Position numbers and translations under genes: made by a program
The notes under the pieces: model-generated
Told to the model about the DNA's origin: nothing
Database searches by the model: none
What the model saw: the letters and a program-made list of their open reading frames with translations, nothing else
Shown: positions 35,222 to 44,272 of the stretch, piece after piece
Numbering within the stretch: the stretch's first letter is position 1
Layout: each line of letters begins with the position of its first letter
Source of the DNA: Aquimarina algicola
GTDB taxonomy: Bacteria; Bacteroidota; Bacteroidia; Flavobacteriales; Flavobacteriaceae
DNA: 64,000 bases
Direction: 5' to 3'
Assembly (NCBI RefSeq): GCF_006443095.1
Contig: NZ_VFWZ01000004.1
Coordinates: forward strand, 124,450 to 188,449

Positions 35222-35350
35222 ATGTTAACTTATATTTTTATATCAATCATTACCATTTGTGTATTGTTAATTATTCTTCAAGCTTACAAAATGGAACAAT
35301 TAGCAAAATATTATAAAGAAGCAAAACTTAAACAACATATAGAAAAATAA
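35222..35350 (+). CDS. 42-residue single-helix membrane microprotein
   Basis: Reading from the ATG at 35222 gives 42 codons and a stop at 35348-35350. The product starts MLTYIFISIITICVLLIILQ, a strong transmembrane helix, and continues with a short charged tail (AYKMEQLAKYYKEAKLKQHI). It sits 6 bp after the DJ-1/PfpI stop and is probably the last gene of the siderophore operon. Such one-helix proteins often stabilise membrane complexes. Function unknown; existence is supported by reading-frame sense and position only. Confidence 0.55.
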   Translation: MLTYIFISIITICVLLIILQAYKMEQLAKYYKEAKLKQHIEK

Positions 35351-35381
35351 TATCTTTATCCAATTTTAAAACTCAAAAAAA

Positions 35382-35822
35382 ATGAAAACTCTTTTTAGAA
35401 CATTTATATTCGTATTCGCAGCTATTGCAACCTTATCATGTAATCAACTTTCTAAAGAAGAACAAGAATTTGATGCTTTGATGCAAAAAGTAATTGATGT
35501 ACATGATGAAGTCATGCCAAAAATGGGAGAAATCAGTTCTTTGATCAAAGAATTAAAACCCAAAATAGATACAACTGCTCAGGGACAAGAATATGCACAG
35601 GCACAACAAAAATTAAAAGATTCTTATGATTTTATGATGACATGGATGAGTGATTTTAGTGAAACTTTTCCTCATGAAGAAGAAGAAACAAAGGTAGATA
35701 CAGAAAAATTAGCTACTCAAATGAAACTTCTAAAGGAAGAGGAAGTAAAGGTAAATAAACTCAAAAATCAGATCAATTCTAGCATTGCAGAAGCCAAAAA
35801 AATATTAGGAAAAACTGAATAG
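35382..35822 (+). CDS. Small helical lipoprotein
   Basis: A 146-residue protein with a lipobox (ATLSC, Cys20) and an entirely helical, Lys/Glu-rich mature part (FDALMQKVIDVHDEVMPKM; KLLKEEEVKVNKLKNQINSS) likely to form coiled coils. Similar proteins in Flavobacteriaceae are often labelled viral A-type inclusion protein, which is not informative. It lies in the periplasm or at the outer membrane and could be a structural or spacer lipoprotein. It precedes an OmpA-like protein, with which it may act on the envelope. Confidence 0.7.
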   Translation: MKTLFRTFIFVFAAIATLSCNQLSKEEQEFDALMQKVIDVHDEVMPKMGEISSLIKELKPKIDTTAQGQEYAQAQQKLKDSYDFMMTWMSDFSETFPHEEEETKVDTEKLATQMKLLKEEEVKVNKLKNQINSSIAEAKKILGKTE

Positions 35823-35908
35823 TAATCAGTATCACTATCCTATTGATTACTTTGTTATTGACAAAAAAGTTTTATTTTAGCAGCTGCAACAAATCATATT
35901 ATAAACCA

Positions 35909-36730
35909 ATGAAAAAAATAATTGTATTTGCCTCTGTGTTATTGATGACTATTACTGCTGTTCATAGTCAGAAAAAGAAAGATCTTCTTGATGAAATTGA
36001 TAAATTAAGAAAAGAATTAAAAACAACCAAAGGAGAGCTTAACGACGCCAAGAAAAAGGAAAGAGCGACCATTACTAGAGTTGAGACTATGGAAGCTCAA
36101 GTAAAAGACTTAAAAGAGACTAATGCCTCTTTATTAAGTAATATGGGTAGCTTTACAGAACTTTCTAAAAAGAAAGCTCAAAATTTAGAAAAATCTCTAG
36201 AAAGTCTTCAAGAAAAAGATAGACAATTAAAAACTATAAATGATGCTATCGGTAAAAGTGATTCTCTTAGATTAGCATCTTTAACAATTTTTAAACAAGC
36301 TTTGGGTAATGATGCCAAAATTGGAGTTCAAAATGGTATGGTAGTCGTGAGCATTGCTAATGCTACTTTATTTGGAAGTGATAAAAGCACTACTGTCGAT
36401 GCAAAAGCAAAAGGTATTTTAGGTAAAATTGCAGCAGCCGTTAACAAAAAACCTGAAACCAAAATCATAGTCGAGGGTAATAGTAATGCTTTAAGTTTTA
36501 AAGACAAAAGCATTAAAGATAACTGGGATTTAAGTTCTAGACAGGCTTCTGCTGTGGTAAGAATGCTTCAGAAAGATTTTAAGGTTGATCCTAAAAAAAT
36601 GGAAGTAGTTGGCAAAAGTGAGTATGGATCAGAAAGTATTGAAACTGCAACAAGAATTATCGTAAATCCAAAGTTTGATGAATTCTACGGGTTGGTAAAA
36701 GAAAACATGAAGAATGCATCAAAAAGCTAA
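35909..36730 (+). CDS. OmpA-like protein with coiled-coil
   Basis: I chose the ATG at 35909 because it begins a clean signal peptide (MKKIIVFASVLLMTITAVHS); an ATG 66 bp earlier would add unlikely residues. The 273-residue product has a long coiled coil (about 20-115, LRKELKTTKGELNDAKKKE). The C-terminal OmpA-like domain has NWDLSSRQASAVVRMLQ and KPETKIIVEGNSN, the peptidoglycan-binding family pattern. It probably links outer membrane and cell wall. A perfect 13-bp terminator follows. Confidence 0.82.
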   Translation: MKKIIVFASVLLMTITAVHSQKKKDLLDEIDKLRKELKTTKGELNDAKKKERATITRVETMEAQVKDLKETNASLLSNMGSFTELSKKKAQNLEKSLESLQEKDRQLKTINDAIGKSDSLRLASLTIFKQALGNDAKIGVQNGMVVVSIANATLFGSDKSTTVDAKAKGILGKIAAAVNKKPETKIIVEGNSNALSFKDKSIKDNWDLSSRQASAVVRMLQKDFKVDPKKMEVVGKSEYGSESIETATRIIVNPKFDEFYGLVKENMKNASKS

Positions 36731-36751
36731 AAGATACTAATATTCTAACAT

Positions 36752-36780
36752 AGAAAGCCGATCAGTTTGATCGGCTTTCT
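36752..36780 (+). terminator. Intrinsic terminator of the OmpA-like gene
   Basis: Perfect 13-bp arms (AGAAAGCCGATCA, 36752-36764; complement 36768-36780) with loop GTT and T-rich tail. Confidence 0.92.
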
Positions 36781-36878
36781 TATTTTATATCATTACAAAA
36801 ATCCAAATATTTCTATTAACTTCACATCTTTTGTAATACTTGTAAAACCGATATATAAATTATTAATCATATATCATT

Positions 36879-38522
36879 ATGCGTGCAAAATCAATAGGGC
36901 TTGTTATGGGGCCAATTCTATTTTTGTTGATTTCGTTTTTTTTTCATGCCGATGGATTGTCAAAAGAAGGTACTTCGACTTTAGCAATTGCAGTCTGGAT
37001 TGCTTTTTGGTGGATTACAGAAGCTATTCCTATTTCGGCTACTGCATTATTGCCATTGGTACTCTTCCCTATTACAGGTGTAATGTCTATCAAAGCTACC
37101 TCGGGAGCATTTGCCAATCAAATGATTTTTCTATTCCTCGGTGGATTCATTCTGGCAGTTGCAATAGAAAAAACAAACTTACATAAACGTATTGCACTCA
37201 CCATTATACATCAAATAGGTAGCAATTGGAACAAAGTCATTCTAGGTTTTATGATTGCAACAGCCTTTCTCAGCATGTGGATTTCTAATACTGCAACTGC
37301 TGTAATGATGATGCCGATCGGTTTGGCTGTTATATCTCAAATCAATACCGAAGAAGAGATCAAAAAGAAAATGGGACGATCACTCATGCTGGCTATAGCG
37401 TATGGATGCTCTATTGGAGGAATAGCAACTATTATAGGAACACCTACCAATGTTATTTTTGTGGGTATCGTAGAAGAATTATACAAAGAGACTATTTCTT
37501 TTACAGATTGGATGATGCTTGGGCTCCCCTTTTCTCTCGTTATGCTTGCTATTGGTTGGTTATATCTAACTAAAATTGTATTCCCGGTAACAGTAGAAGG
37601 AATCCCCGGAGGAAAAAAAGCAATACAAGAACAAATAAAACAACTTGGTAAAATATCTTACCAAGAAAGATCTGTTTTTATTGTATTTCTTATTGTTGCA
37701 TTATGCTGGATGAGTAGTTCTCTTATTTTAAAAAAGATAATTCCGGGTATCAATGATACCATCATTGCTATTGCCGGTGCACTAAGTTTATTTTTGATTC
37801 CTGCTACGAAACAGAAAACTACGTTTTTCTCCGGAACAAAAATAGTGGTAGCATGTATTGTTGTTTTTCTAATAATACTAAAGGCGGTAAGCTTCTTTTT
37901 AGTATTTTCAGAAAAACCTGTACCCAATTTCATACATACAGCAATAGTCAGTCTTTCGATTATAGGAGTTACTATTTTATTTTCATCTTTAGCAAAAAAC
38001 AAGGGAAAATTAGGAATCATAGACTGGAAAACAGCAGAAAAGATTCCGTGGGGGATTTTACTATTATTTGGTGGAGGGCTTGCATTGGCTGAGGGATTCA
38101 AAGTTTCGGGCTTAGCAAAATGGATCGGGAGTCAACTCTCTCTATTTGAAGCTTTTCCTATCATACTTCTAATACTTGCTATCATTACCGTAGTTAACTT
38201 TTTGACTGAGATCACATCTAATGTCGCTACAGCAGCCATGTTAATGCCGGTATTAGCTGCATTGGCATTTTCTATTGACATACATCCTTATTTATTGATG
38301 ATTGCTGGTACAGTAGCTGCTTCATGTGCTTTTATGTTGCCTGTGGCAACACCACCTAATGCTGTTGTGTTTGGTTCCGGACTATTAACGATACCTAAAA
38401 TGATGAAAGCAGGGTTTTGGATGAATATTATTTCTATTGTACTTGCTACAATTTTTATCTATTTTATATTACCATTGGTTTGGCAAATTGATATCAATAC
38501 TTTTCCTGAATTGTTCAAATAG
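36879..38522 (+). CDS. SLC13 (DASS) family sodium-coupled permease
   Basis: A 547-residue inner-membrane transporter with about twelve helices. SLC13 signatures are WIAFWWITEAIPISATALLP, the first SNTA motif (WISNTATAVMMMPIGLAV) and the second SNVA motif (TEITSNVATAAMLMPVLAAL). Near the end MLPVATPPNAVVFGSG matches the family. These SNT/SNV motifs coordinate sodium and a dicarboxylate or sulfate-like anion. It likely imports C4-dicarboxylates, although tricarboxylate or sulfate cannot be excluded. It is monocistronic, preceded by a terminator and convergent with an acetyltransferase gene. Confidence 0.9.
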   Translation: MRAKSIGLVMGPILFLLISFFFHADGLSKEGTSTLAIAVWIAFWWITEAIPISATALLPLVLFPITGVMSIKATSGAFANQMIFLFLGGFILAVAIEKTNLHKRIALTIIHQIGSNWNKVILGFMIATAFLSMWISNTATAVMMMPIGLAVISQINTEEEIKKKMGRSLMLAIAYGCSIGGIATIIGTPTNVIFVGIVEELYKETISFTDWMMLGLPFSLVMLAIGWLYLTKIVFPVTVEGIPGGKKAIQEQIKQLGKISYQERSVFIVFLIVALCWMSSSLILKKIIPGINDTIIAIAGALSLFLIPATKQKTTFFSGTKIVVACIVVFLIILKAVSFFLVFSEKPVPNFIHTAIVSLSIIGVTILFSSLAKNKGKLGIIDWKTAEKIPWGILLLFGGGLALAEGFKVSGLAKWIGSQLSLFEAFPIILLILAIITVVNFLTEITSNVATAAMLMPVLAALAFSIDIHPYLLMIAGTVAASCAFMLPVATPPNAVVFGSGLLTIPKMMKAGFWMNIISIVLATIFIYFILPLVWQIDINTFPELFK

Positions 38523-38568
38523 CTCAACTTTTCAAAGATTAAAAATTCAAAAATATACGATCATAATT

Positions 38569-38961
38569 TTATTTCTTTAAACTCATAGTCAATGCTTTTG
38601 ATATAGTAAAATTATACTTGTTATAAAAACCTTCTAATTCTGGTTTGGTGTTTAGAAAAATAGTTTCTACATCCTTAAGTTGATCCAACAGTTCTGTTAC
38701 TATTAGTTTTCCTAAGCCTTGTTTTTGATATTCTTGATCTACAACAATATCATCTAACATTGCTCTATAGATTCCATCAGAAATGGCTCTACCAAATCCT
38801 ATTAATTGTTGTTTATCTTTAATCACAACATATACTTTTGTTTGACTCAGAAGTTGTTTTATATCATCTTCATTTCTATTTTTTGCCCAAGTAGTTTGAG
38901 AAAACAAATATTGTAGCGCAGAGGGATTGGGAAGTGTTGTAGTTGATATTGTGTATTTCAT
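38569..38961 (-). CDS. GNAT family N-acetyltransferase
   Basis: A 130-residue cytosolic enzyme with the GNAT core: YVVIKDKQQLIGFGRAISDG (strands 2-3), DDIVVDQEYQKQGLGKLIVT (motif A acetyl-CoA loop Q-x-x-G-x-G/L), and a C-terminal FLNTKPELEGFYNKYNF, which is the typical EGFY end motif. It uses acetyl-CoA to acetylate an amine; the substrate is not predictable. The length is that of the smallest single-domain GNATs. Confidence 0.9.
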   Translation of the reverse strand: MKYTISTTTLPNPSALQYLFSQTTWAKNRNEDDIKQLLSQTKVYVVIKDKQQLIGFGRAISDGIYRAMLDDIVVDQEYQKQGLGKLIVTELLDQLKDVETIFLNTKPELEGFYNKYNFTISKALTMSLKK

Positions 38962-39193
38962 TTTATACTATTTATACTTTCATGAGTGTTAAATAAATGA
39001 CTCATCAAAAAGTAAGCTCTTAACAAGAATAAATTTATTCTACAATTTTATAAAAAAATACAACAAATGAAAGAATTACTATTACTACATACAGGAGGAT
39101 TTCAAAAGGACAACTAAACAGAAGTATTAGAAGGTAAACATGATCTTTTACCTTTTAAAAAAAGAATCTTACAATATTTCTTTCAGCCTTGTG

Positions 39194-41779
39194 TCATGAT
39201 TTTTTTGTAATTCTCCTTTTAATAAACTTTTCTAATTCTACTCCCCAAAATACAAGACTAGATACTGCAATTGTGATTAATAATTCAATAATCGTAAGTG
39301 GTTGAGTTCTAAAAACTGTATTGAAGAAAGGAACATATATAATAATCAATTGTAGTACAAAAGTAATAAGCAATGCACCAATCAAAGGTTTATTTGAAAA
39401 TAATCCAATCTTAAAAACAGATTCTTTTTCAGATCGAATAGACATAACATTACCCATTTGACTAAAACACAAGACTGTAAATACCATTGTTTGCCAACTA
39501 GCTTTATCCTGATCGATAGCCCAGGCTTGCATCCCTAGAGTAACCAATCCCATAAATAATCCTACCCAAAGAATATGTAACGACATACCTAGTGTAAATA
39601 TATTTTGCTTTGGGTCTCTTGGAGATCGCCTCATGATATTGGGTTCTGCCGGTTCTGATGCTAGTGCAAGTCCCGGTAATCCATCAGTCACCAAGTTAAT
39701 CCATAAAATATGAATTGCCATCAGAGGTATGGGTAATCCTAAAAATGGAGCTAAAAGAATTGCCCAGATCTCTCCAGAATTACTAGTCATGATATATTTG
39801 ATAAACTTCAGGATATTATCAAATATTTTACGCCCATGTCTTACTGCAACAACTATTGTTGCAAAGTTGTCATCTAGAAGAATCATATGTGAGGCTTCTT
39901 TGGATACTTCTGTACCATTAATCCCCATGGCAACTCCTATATCAGCGTTTTTAAGTGCCGGAGCATCATTGACTCCATCTCCTGTCATCGCGACAAACTG
40001 ATTTTTTTCTTGTAAAGCACTAACAATTTTCAGTTTTTGCTCTGGATTGACTCTTGCATATACACGGACTTTTTCTACAACTTTTTCAAAATCATCATCA
40101 GTAAGTTGATTCAGTTCTGTACCATTCATTGCCAAATCTGCTTCAGAAGTTACAATACCCAATTGCTTTGCAATAGCTTTGGCAGTAAGCTTATGGTCTC
40201 CTGTAATCATAACAGGGATAATCCCAGCTTCTTTACATTCTTTTACTGCTTGTTTTGCTTCTTCTCTGGGAGGATCAATCATACCCGCAAAACCTACCAA
40301 AGTAAGTTCGTTTTCTATTTCATCGGCATCAAGATAATCGGGTAGAAAAGGGATAGTTTTAATAGCGTACCCCAATACACGATACCCTTTTTCTGCCATT
40401 GCATTTACTTTACTTTCAAAATCATCAATCGATGTACGTTGCGCAACTGTTAACTTTTGAAATAAGGTATCAACTGCTCCTTTTGTAATGACAAGAATAC
40501 CATTATTTGTTTGGTGAAACGTCGTCATACATTTTCTGGTTGAATCAAATGGTAATTCTGCAATTCGTGGCAATTCTTTTTCGAGAATACTTCTCTTTAT
40601 ATCATGATCATAAGCGTATTTTACAAGAGCAACTTCTGTAGAATCACCTATCCAATTACCATTTTTATCTTTTGAAACATCATTATTAAGTGCCATAGCA
40701 CTTAAGAGTATATTATTTTTAAATTGAAAAGGTACATTGTCTATCATTGGTACTTCAAATACCTCTTGCACCTCCATTTTATTAATCGTAAGTGTTCCGG
40801 TTTTGTCAGAACATATATAAGTTACAGAGCCAAGTGTTTCTACTGCAGGGAGTTTACGGATCAATGCCTTATTCTTAACTAACTTTTTAGCTCCAAAAGC
40901 TAATGTTATCGTTACCAAAGCAGGAAGCGCTTCTGGTATCGCAGCTACAGCAAGAGAAATCGAAAGAATTAACATCTCTATAATACTCTCACCTCTTATA
41001 AGACCAATACCAAAGATTACAATACAAAGAATTAAAATGATAACAGAAAGTCGTTTACCAAAACTTGTGAGTCGTTTCTGTAGCGGGGTTGCTGTTTCTT
41101 CTGTTTGAATCATTTTTGCAATACGCCCCAGTTCTGTACTCATTCCGGTTTCTACTACATATGCCATTGCTCTACCATTGGTAAAAAACGTACCCTTGTA
41201 TCCCATATTAGAACGATCACCCAATGCATACTCTGCTTCTGGTAATTCTTCTATATTCTTATCAACATTTAGAGATTCTCCCGTAAGCGAAGATTCATCT
41301 ACTTTTACTTGGTGGCTTTCAAAAAACCTTACATCTGCCGGTATTATATTACCTGCTTCCAGATTGATCACATCTCCGGGAACAAGATCGCTGGCAGGTA
41401 TGTCTGACCATTTATTATTACGTAATACACGAGAGGTATTAGCGACCATTCCTTTTAAAGCCTCCATTGCTTTTTCTGCTCTATATTCTTGTATAAAACC
41501 TACTATTGCATTGAGGACGATAATAACCAAAATAATAATAGTATCTATGACTTCTCCTAAAAAACCTGAAATGATAGCTGCAGCAATGAGAATAAGAATC
41601 ATGAAATCTGTTACTTGATGTAACAGCATTTGCCATATTGTTTTTTTCTTGGTATCTGCAATTTCGTTTTTACCTTCTTTGTGAAGACGTTGTTGTGCAA
41701 TCGTAGCATCAAGTCCTTCTGTAGAAGTCTCTAATTGATCAATAATCTGGGGGAGAGATAATAAATGCCAATTCATCAT
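39194..41779 (-). CDS. P2-type cation-transporting ATPase (probable Ca2+ or broad cation)
   Basis: An 861-residue P-type ATPase with the TGES motif at 166-169 (actuator), PEALP at about 282-286 in helix 4, the phosphorylation motif DKTGTLT with Asp325, and TGDGVNDAP in the hinge. The PEALP/PEGLP type and ten-helix layout point to P2A-like calcium or related cation transport; the exact ion is uncertain. The N-terminus MNWHLLSLPQIIDQL is a standard cation ATPase N-domain. It is in the same orientation as the nap operon, 148 bp after nrfD, with an FNR-like box upstream, so it may be anaerobically induced. Confidence 0.88.
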   Translation of the reverse strand: MMNWHLLSLPQIIDQLETSTEGLDATIAQQRLHKEGKNEIADTKKKTIWQMLLHQVTDFMILILIAAAIISGFLGEVIDTIIILVIIVLNAIVGFIQEYRAEKAMEALKGMVANTSRVLRNNKWSDIPASDLVPGDVINLEAGNIIPADVRFFESHQVKVDESSLTGESLNVDKNIEELPEAEYALGDRSNMGYKGTFFTNGRAMAYVVETGMSTELGRIAKMIQTEETATPLQKRLTSFGKRLSVIILILCIVIFGIGLIRGESIIEMLILSISLAVAAIPEALPALVTITLAFGAKKLVKNKALIRKLPAVETLGSVTYICSDKTGTLTINKMEVQEVFEVPMIDNVPFQFKNNILLSAMALNNDVSKDKNGNWIGDSTEVALVKYAYDHDIKRSILEKELPRIAELPFDSTRKCMTTFHQTNNGILVITKGAVDTLFQKLTVAQRTSIDDFESKVNAMAEKGYRVLGYAIKTIPFLPDYLDADEIENELTLVGFAGMIDPPREEAKQAVKECKEAGIIPVMITGDHKLTAKAIAKQLGIVTSEADLAMNGTELNQLTDDDFEKVVEKVRVYARVNPEQKLKIVSALQEKNQFVAMTGDGVNDAPALKNADIGVAMGINGTEVSKEASHMILLDDNFATIVVAVRHGRKIFDNILKFIKYIMTSNSGEIWAILLAPFLGLPIPLMAIHILWINLVTDGLPGLALASEPAEPNIMRRSPRDPKQNIFTLGMSLHILWVGLFMGLVTLGMQAWAIDQDKASWQTMVFTVLCFSQMGNVMSIRSEKESVFKIGLFSNKPLIGALLITFVLQLIIIYVPFFNTVFRTQPLTIIELLITIAVSSLVFWGVELEKFIKRRITKKS

Positions 41780-41849
41780 GAATATGGTGTTAACTTAGAA
41801 AATATCTTAATTACACCATAAAACTACTTTCTGATTGCTATAAATACTA

Positions 41850-41861
41850 TGATAAATCTCA
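41850..41861 (-). promoter_or_regulatory. FNR-like box upstream of the P-type ATPase
   Basis: TGAT-AAAT-CTCA matches the TGAT-N4-ATCA core at 7 of 8 positions. A weak -7 element (TAGTTTTA on the minus strand, 41819-41826) would put the box about 43 bp upstream of the start, the same geometry as in the nap promoter. Confidence 0.35.
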
Positions 41862-41926
41862 TAAGCTTATATTATCATCTAAAAAAGATGAGTATTTAGC
41901 TTTTTCTCATGAATAGGTATATGGAT

Positions 41927-43144
41927 TTATTTTTTGAATCTCAGTCTTCCGGTCTCAATATTAATTGCGGTTTTGGCTAGAATCGTAAATATAAAAGCTC
42001 CCATTGCCCATATTCCCAGAGTAACTCCAATTTCTATTCCGGTAGGTGTATATTCTGCAATTTTACCATAAGGTCCTGGAATAAAACCCGGTACTATAAG
42101 TCCAAAACCTTTTTCTATCCAAATGGCTATAAATAATATGAAACAGCAAAAATAAAGTACTTTAAAATTATTTCTGAGTTTGCCAAAAGTCAACAATATG
42201 GTTGCTAAAATATTGAGCGGTATGGCCGTCCAAATCCAAGGTAACAAAGCATCTTTACCATGTAACCCAAAAAACAGATAATACGCGCTCTCACTATGAT
42301 GGGTTGGAGCATAAAATTCTTTAAAAACCTCAGAAAACAGCATGATTAAATTAATCTGTGCTGCTACAGTAACGATCATTGCTATCTTCTTAATGGTTTT
42401 ATCTTCTATGCTGAACGCAGTAAAATTTCTAATAATTGCCAAAACCAAAATAATTAAGGCTGGACCTGCTGCAAAAGCAGATGCTAAAAATCGAGGTCCT
42501 AACAAGGCATTATTCCAAAAGGGGCGTGCTTGTAATCCTTGATATAAAAATGCAGTTACCAAGTGAATCCCTACTGCCCAAAATACAGAAATAATCGCTC
42601 CCGGAACATATATTTTTGGGTTAGGTACTTTACCCTGATACCGCATAAAGAGGATATAAAAAGGAATGGTAATATTAATAAAAAGATAGCCATTGAGCAC
42701 GATTACATCCCAAGTCAGCATAGAATTTGGAAAATTAAATACACCAATACCCGGGATCATGTGCCACAATACCGAAGGGCCTCCCATATCTGCTATCACA
42801 AAGGCAAGGCACATCAATAATGCTGCAACCGCTAGCCCTTCTCCTATCAGAACTGCTTGTTTAAAATCAATATCTTTTAGAACATACGTAGGCATTACCA
42901 GCATGACTGCAGCAGCGGCAACACCAACCAAAAATGTAAAATTAGAAATATACAATCCCCAACTCACACGATCTGTCATCCCTGTTACGCTGAGTCCATA
43001 TTCTATTTGTTGTGCATAACAATACATTCCTATGAGCATAATAAAGGTCAAAAAGCCCATCCATAAATGGTATTTTTTAGTTCCTTGTGTTGTAATGTTC
43101 AAACTATCTATTACTAAACCTTTTAATATTTTAATTTTTTCCAT
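41927..43144 (-). CDS. NrfD-family quinol-oxidising membrane subunit
   Basis: A 405-residue inner-membrane protein with nine or ten helices. Conserved NrfD-family stretches include MTDRVSWGLYISNFTFLVGVAAAAVML, the loop VLWHMIPGIGVFNFPNSMLTWD and a periplasmic SEVFKEFYAPTHHSESAYYLFFGLHGK segment. Members oxidise quinol and pass electrons to an Fe-S partner (NrfC/DsrO type). It is the last gene of the nap operon and, with the Fe-S subunit 15 bp upstream, replaces the usual NapC or NapGH quinol link. Proton-motive coupling is possible but unproven. Confidence 0.85.
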   Translation of the reverse strand: MEKIKILKGLVIDSLNITTQGTKKYHLWMGFLTFIMLIGMYCYAQQIEYGLSVTGMTDRVSWGLYISNFTFLVGVAAAAVMLVMPTYVLKDIDFKQAVLIGEGLAVAALLMCLAFVIADMGGPSVLWHMIPGIGVFNFPNSMLTWDVIVLNGYLFINITIPFYILFMRYQGKVPNPKIYVPGAIISVFWAVGIHLVTAFLYQGLQARPFWNNALLGPRFLASAFAAGPALIILVLAIIRNFTAFSIEDKTIKKIAMIVTVAAQINLIMLFSEVFKEFYAPTHHSESAYYLFFGLHGKDALLPWIWTAIPLNILATILLTFGKLRNNFKVLYFCCFILFIAIWIEKGFGLIVPGFIPGPYGKIAEYTPTGIEIGVTLGIWAMGAFIFTILAKTAINIETGRLRFKK

Positions 43145-43159
43145 TTAGGTACACTTTTA

Positions 43160-44260
43160 TTAATCCATAAAATACCAGAACTTAGGTTCTGTGCCTAGGT
43201 CTTCTTTTAGTCTAAATACCTTTTTGTTTTCCAAAACCCAACGTATTGTGCTATTTGGATCTAATAAATTTCCAAATATTCGAGCTCCTGTAGGGCAAGC
43301 ATCTACACAAGCAGGATTTTTTCCTTTTCTAGAACGTTGTACACAAAATGTACATTTCTCCATAACTCCTTTTTTGCGCATTCGGTTACCCAAATAGTGT
43401 TGATTTTTGTTCACCTCATCCTCAGGAACTTCGGGTGTACTCCAATTAAATCTTCTTCCATCATATGGACATGCAGCCATGCAATACCTACACCCTACAC
43501 ACCAATCATAATCTATAACTACAATACCATCTTCTTCTTGCCATGTCGCTTGCACCGGGCAAACATCTACGCATGGTGGATTATCACAGTGAAAACATTG
43601 TGTACCCATGTAAAAATGTCCTTCTGCAGGAACTTCGTGGTAATAATTATCATCTGCCTCGTCAAACTTGAAGCCTTTTCCCTCTTCCATTTCGTGTATC
43701 CGTATGTACTGCATTTGAGAATTACGATCTTGATTATTCTCTTCTACACAAGCATTAACACAATCCATATACCCATTACATTTTGAAATGTTAAAAGCAT
43801 ACCCAAAAAGTACATTCTCTTCTGCATTTTCTGACGTCATATTGATTGTTTTTCCTGTTCTGAGTTGATATGACCTTACTAATCGATCTACAGTATTTTT
43901 CTTCTCTTCATCAGTCATTAACTTATAGTTACCTTTAAACTGTTCTTCCCAATCGATTTGAGCTTTTTCTTTAGACTTATCATCTGAAATAACACTACAA
44001 GAAGTTGTAACAGCTCCTGCTCCTATCAACAAGCTTGCGGTTAGTTTTTTAAAAGCTGTACGCCTATTCATTTGTACCTCAAAAACCTGATCAAAACCAT
44101 CTTTATGGTCTTCTGTATCAACTTTATCATTACCTTGATTTTCTTCACTATGATCACCACATTTGCCAAGGGATTTACCACATTTACAAGAAGTATTATG
44201 TACCTGTGTTTTGGTATTACTCAAATTTAAAGAAAACCATTTTTTACTATTATTACTCAT
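43160..44260 (-). CDS. Four-cluster [4Fe-4S] electron-transfer protein with extended Tat signal
   Basis: A 366-residue ferredoxin-like protein of the NrfC/DsrO type. Four cysteine sets are visible: CNGYMDCVNAC, CFHCDNPPCVDVCP, CVGCRYCMAACP and CTFC...PACVDACP. A Tat motif (MNRRTAFKKL, residues 64-73) is preceded by a 63-residue extension starting MSNNSKKWFSL. That is reminiscent of the predicted Tat-variant leader of MoCo/4Fe-4S proteins in Bacteroidota. The extension has an unusual TSCKCGKSLGKCGDH cysteine patch (residues 23-37) and LTTSC-like VTTSC88 after the Tat helix. It should sit in the periplasm and link NrfD to the cytochromes of the nap operon. Confidence 0.87.
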   Translation of the reverse strand: MSNNSKKWFSLNLSNTKTQVHNTSCKCGKSLGKCGDHSEENQGNDKVDTEDHKDGFDQVFEVQMNRRTAFKKLTASLLIGAGAVTTSCSVISDDKSKEKAQIDWEEQFKGNYKLMTDEEKKNTVDRLVRSYQLRTGKTINMTSENAEENVLFGYAFNISKCNGYMDCVNACVEENNQDRNSQMQYIRIHEMEEGKGFKFDEADDNYYHEVPAEGHFYMGTQCFHCDNPPCVDVCPVQATWQEEDGIVVIDYDWCVGCRYCMAACPYDGRRFNWSTPEVPEDEVNKNQHYLGNRMRKKGVMEKCTFCVQRSRKGKNPACVDACPTGARIFGNLLDPNSTIRWVLENKKVFRLKEDLGTEPKFWYFMD

Positions 44261-44272
44261 ATCGTGGTAGTA

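Noticed and set aside
36767..37186. 139-codon open frame overlapping the SLC13 permease start
   Set aside because: It lies in another frame of a strongly supported transporter and its composition (Tyr/Cys/Ser-rich) is not protein-like.
39067..39213. Short frame MKELLLLHTGGFQKDN, stop, then a continuing frame toward 39200
   Set aside because: Could be the remnant of a broken gene, but the 16-residue product and the short tail are too little to recognise, and no homology can be shown.
41875..41891. Small hairpin TCATCT/AGATGA after nrfD
   Set aside because: Only 6-bp arms and no convincing U-run on the minus strand; not called as a terminator.
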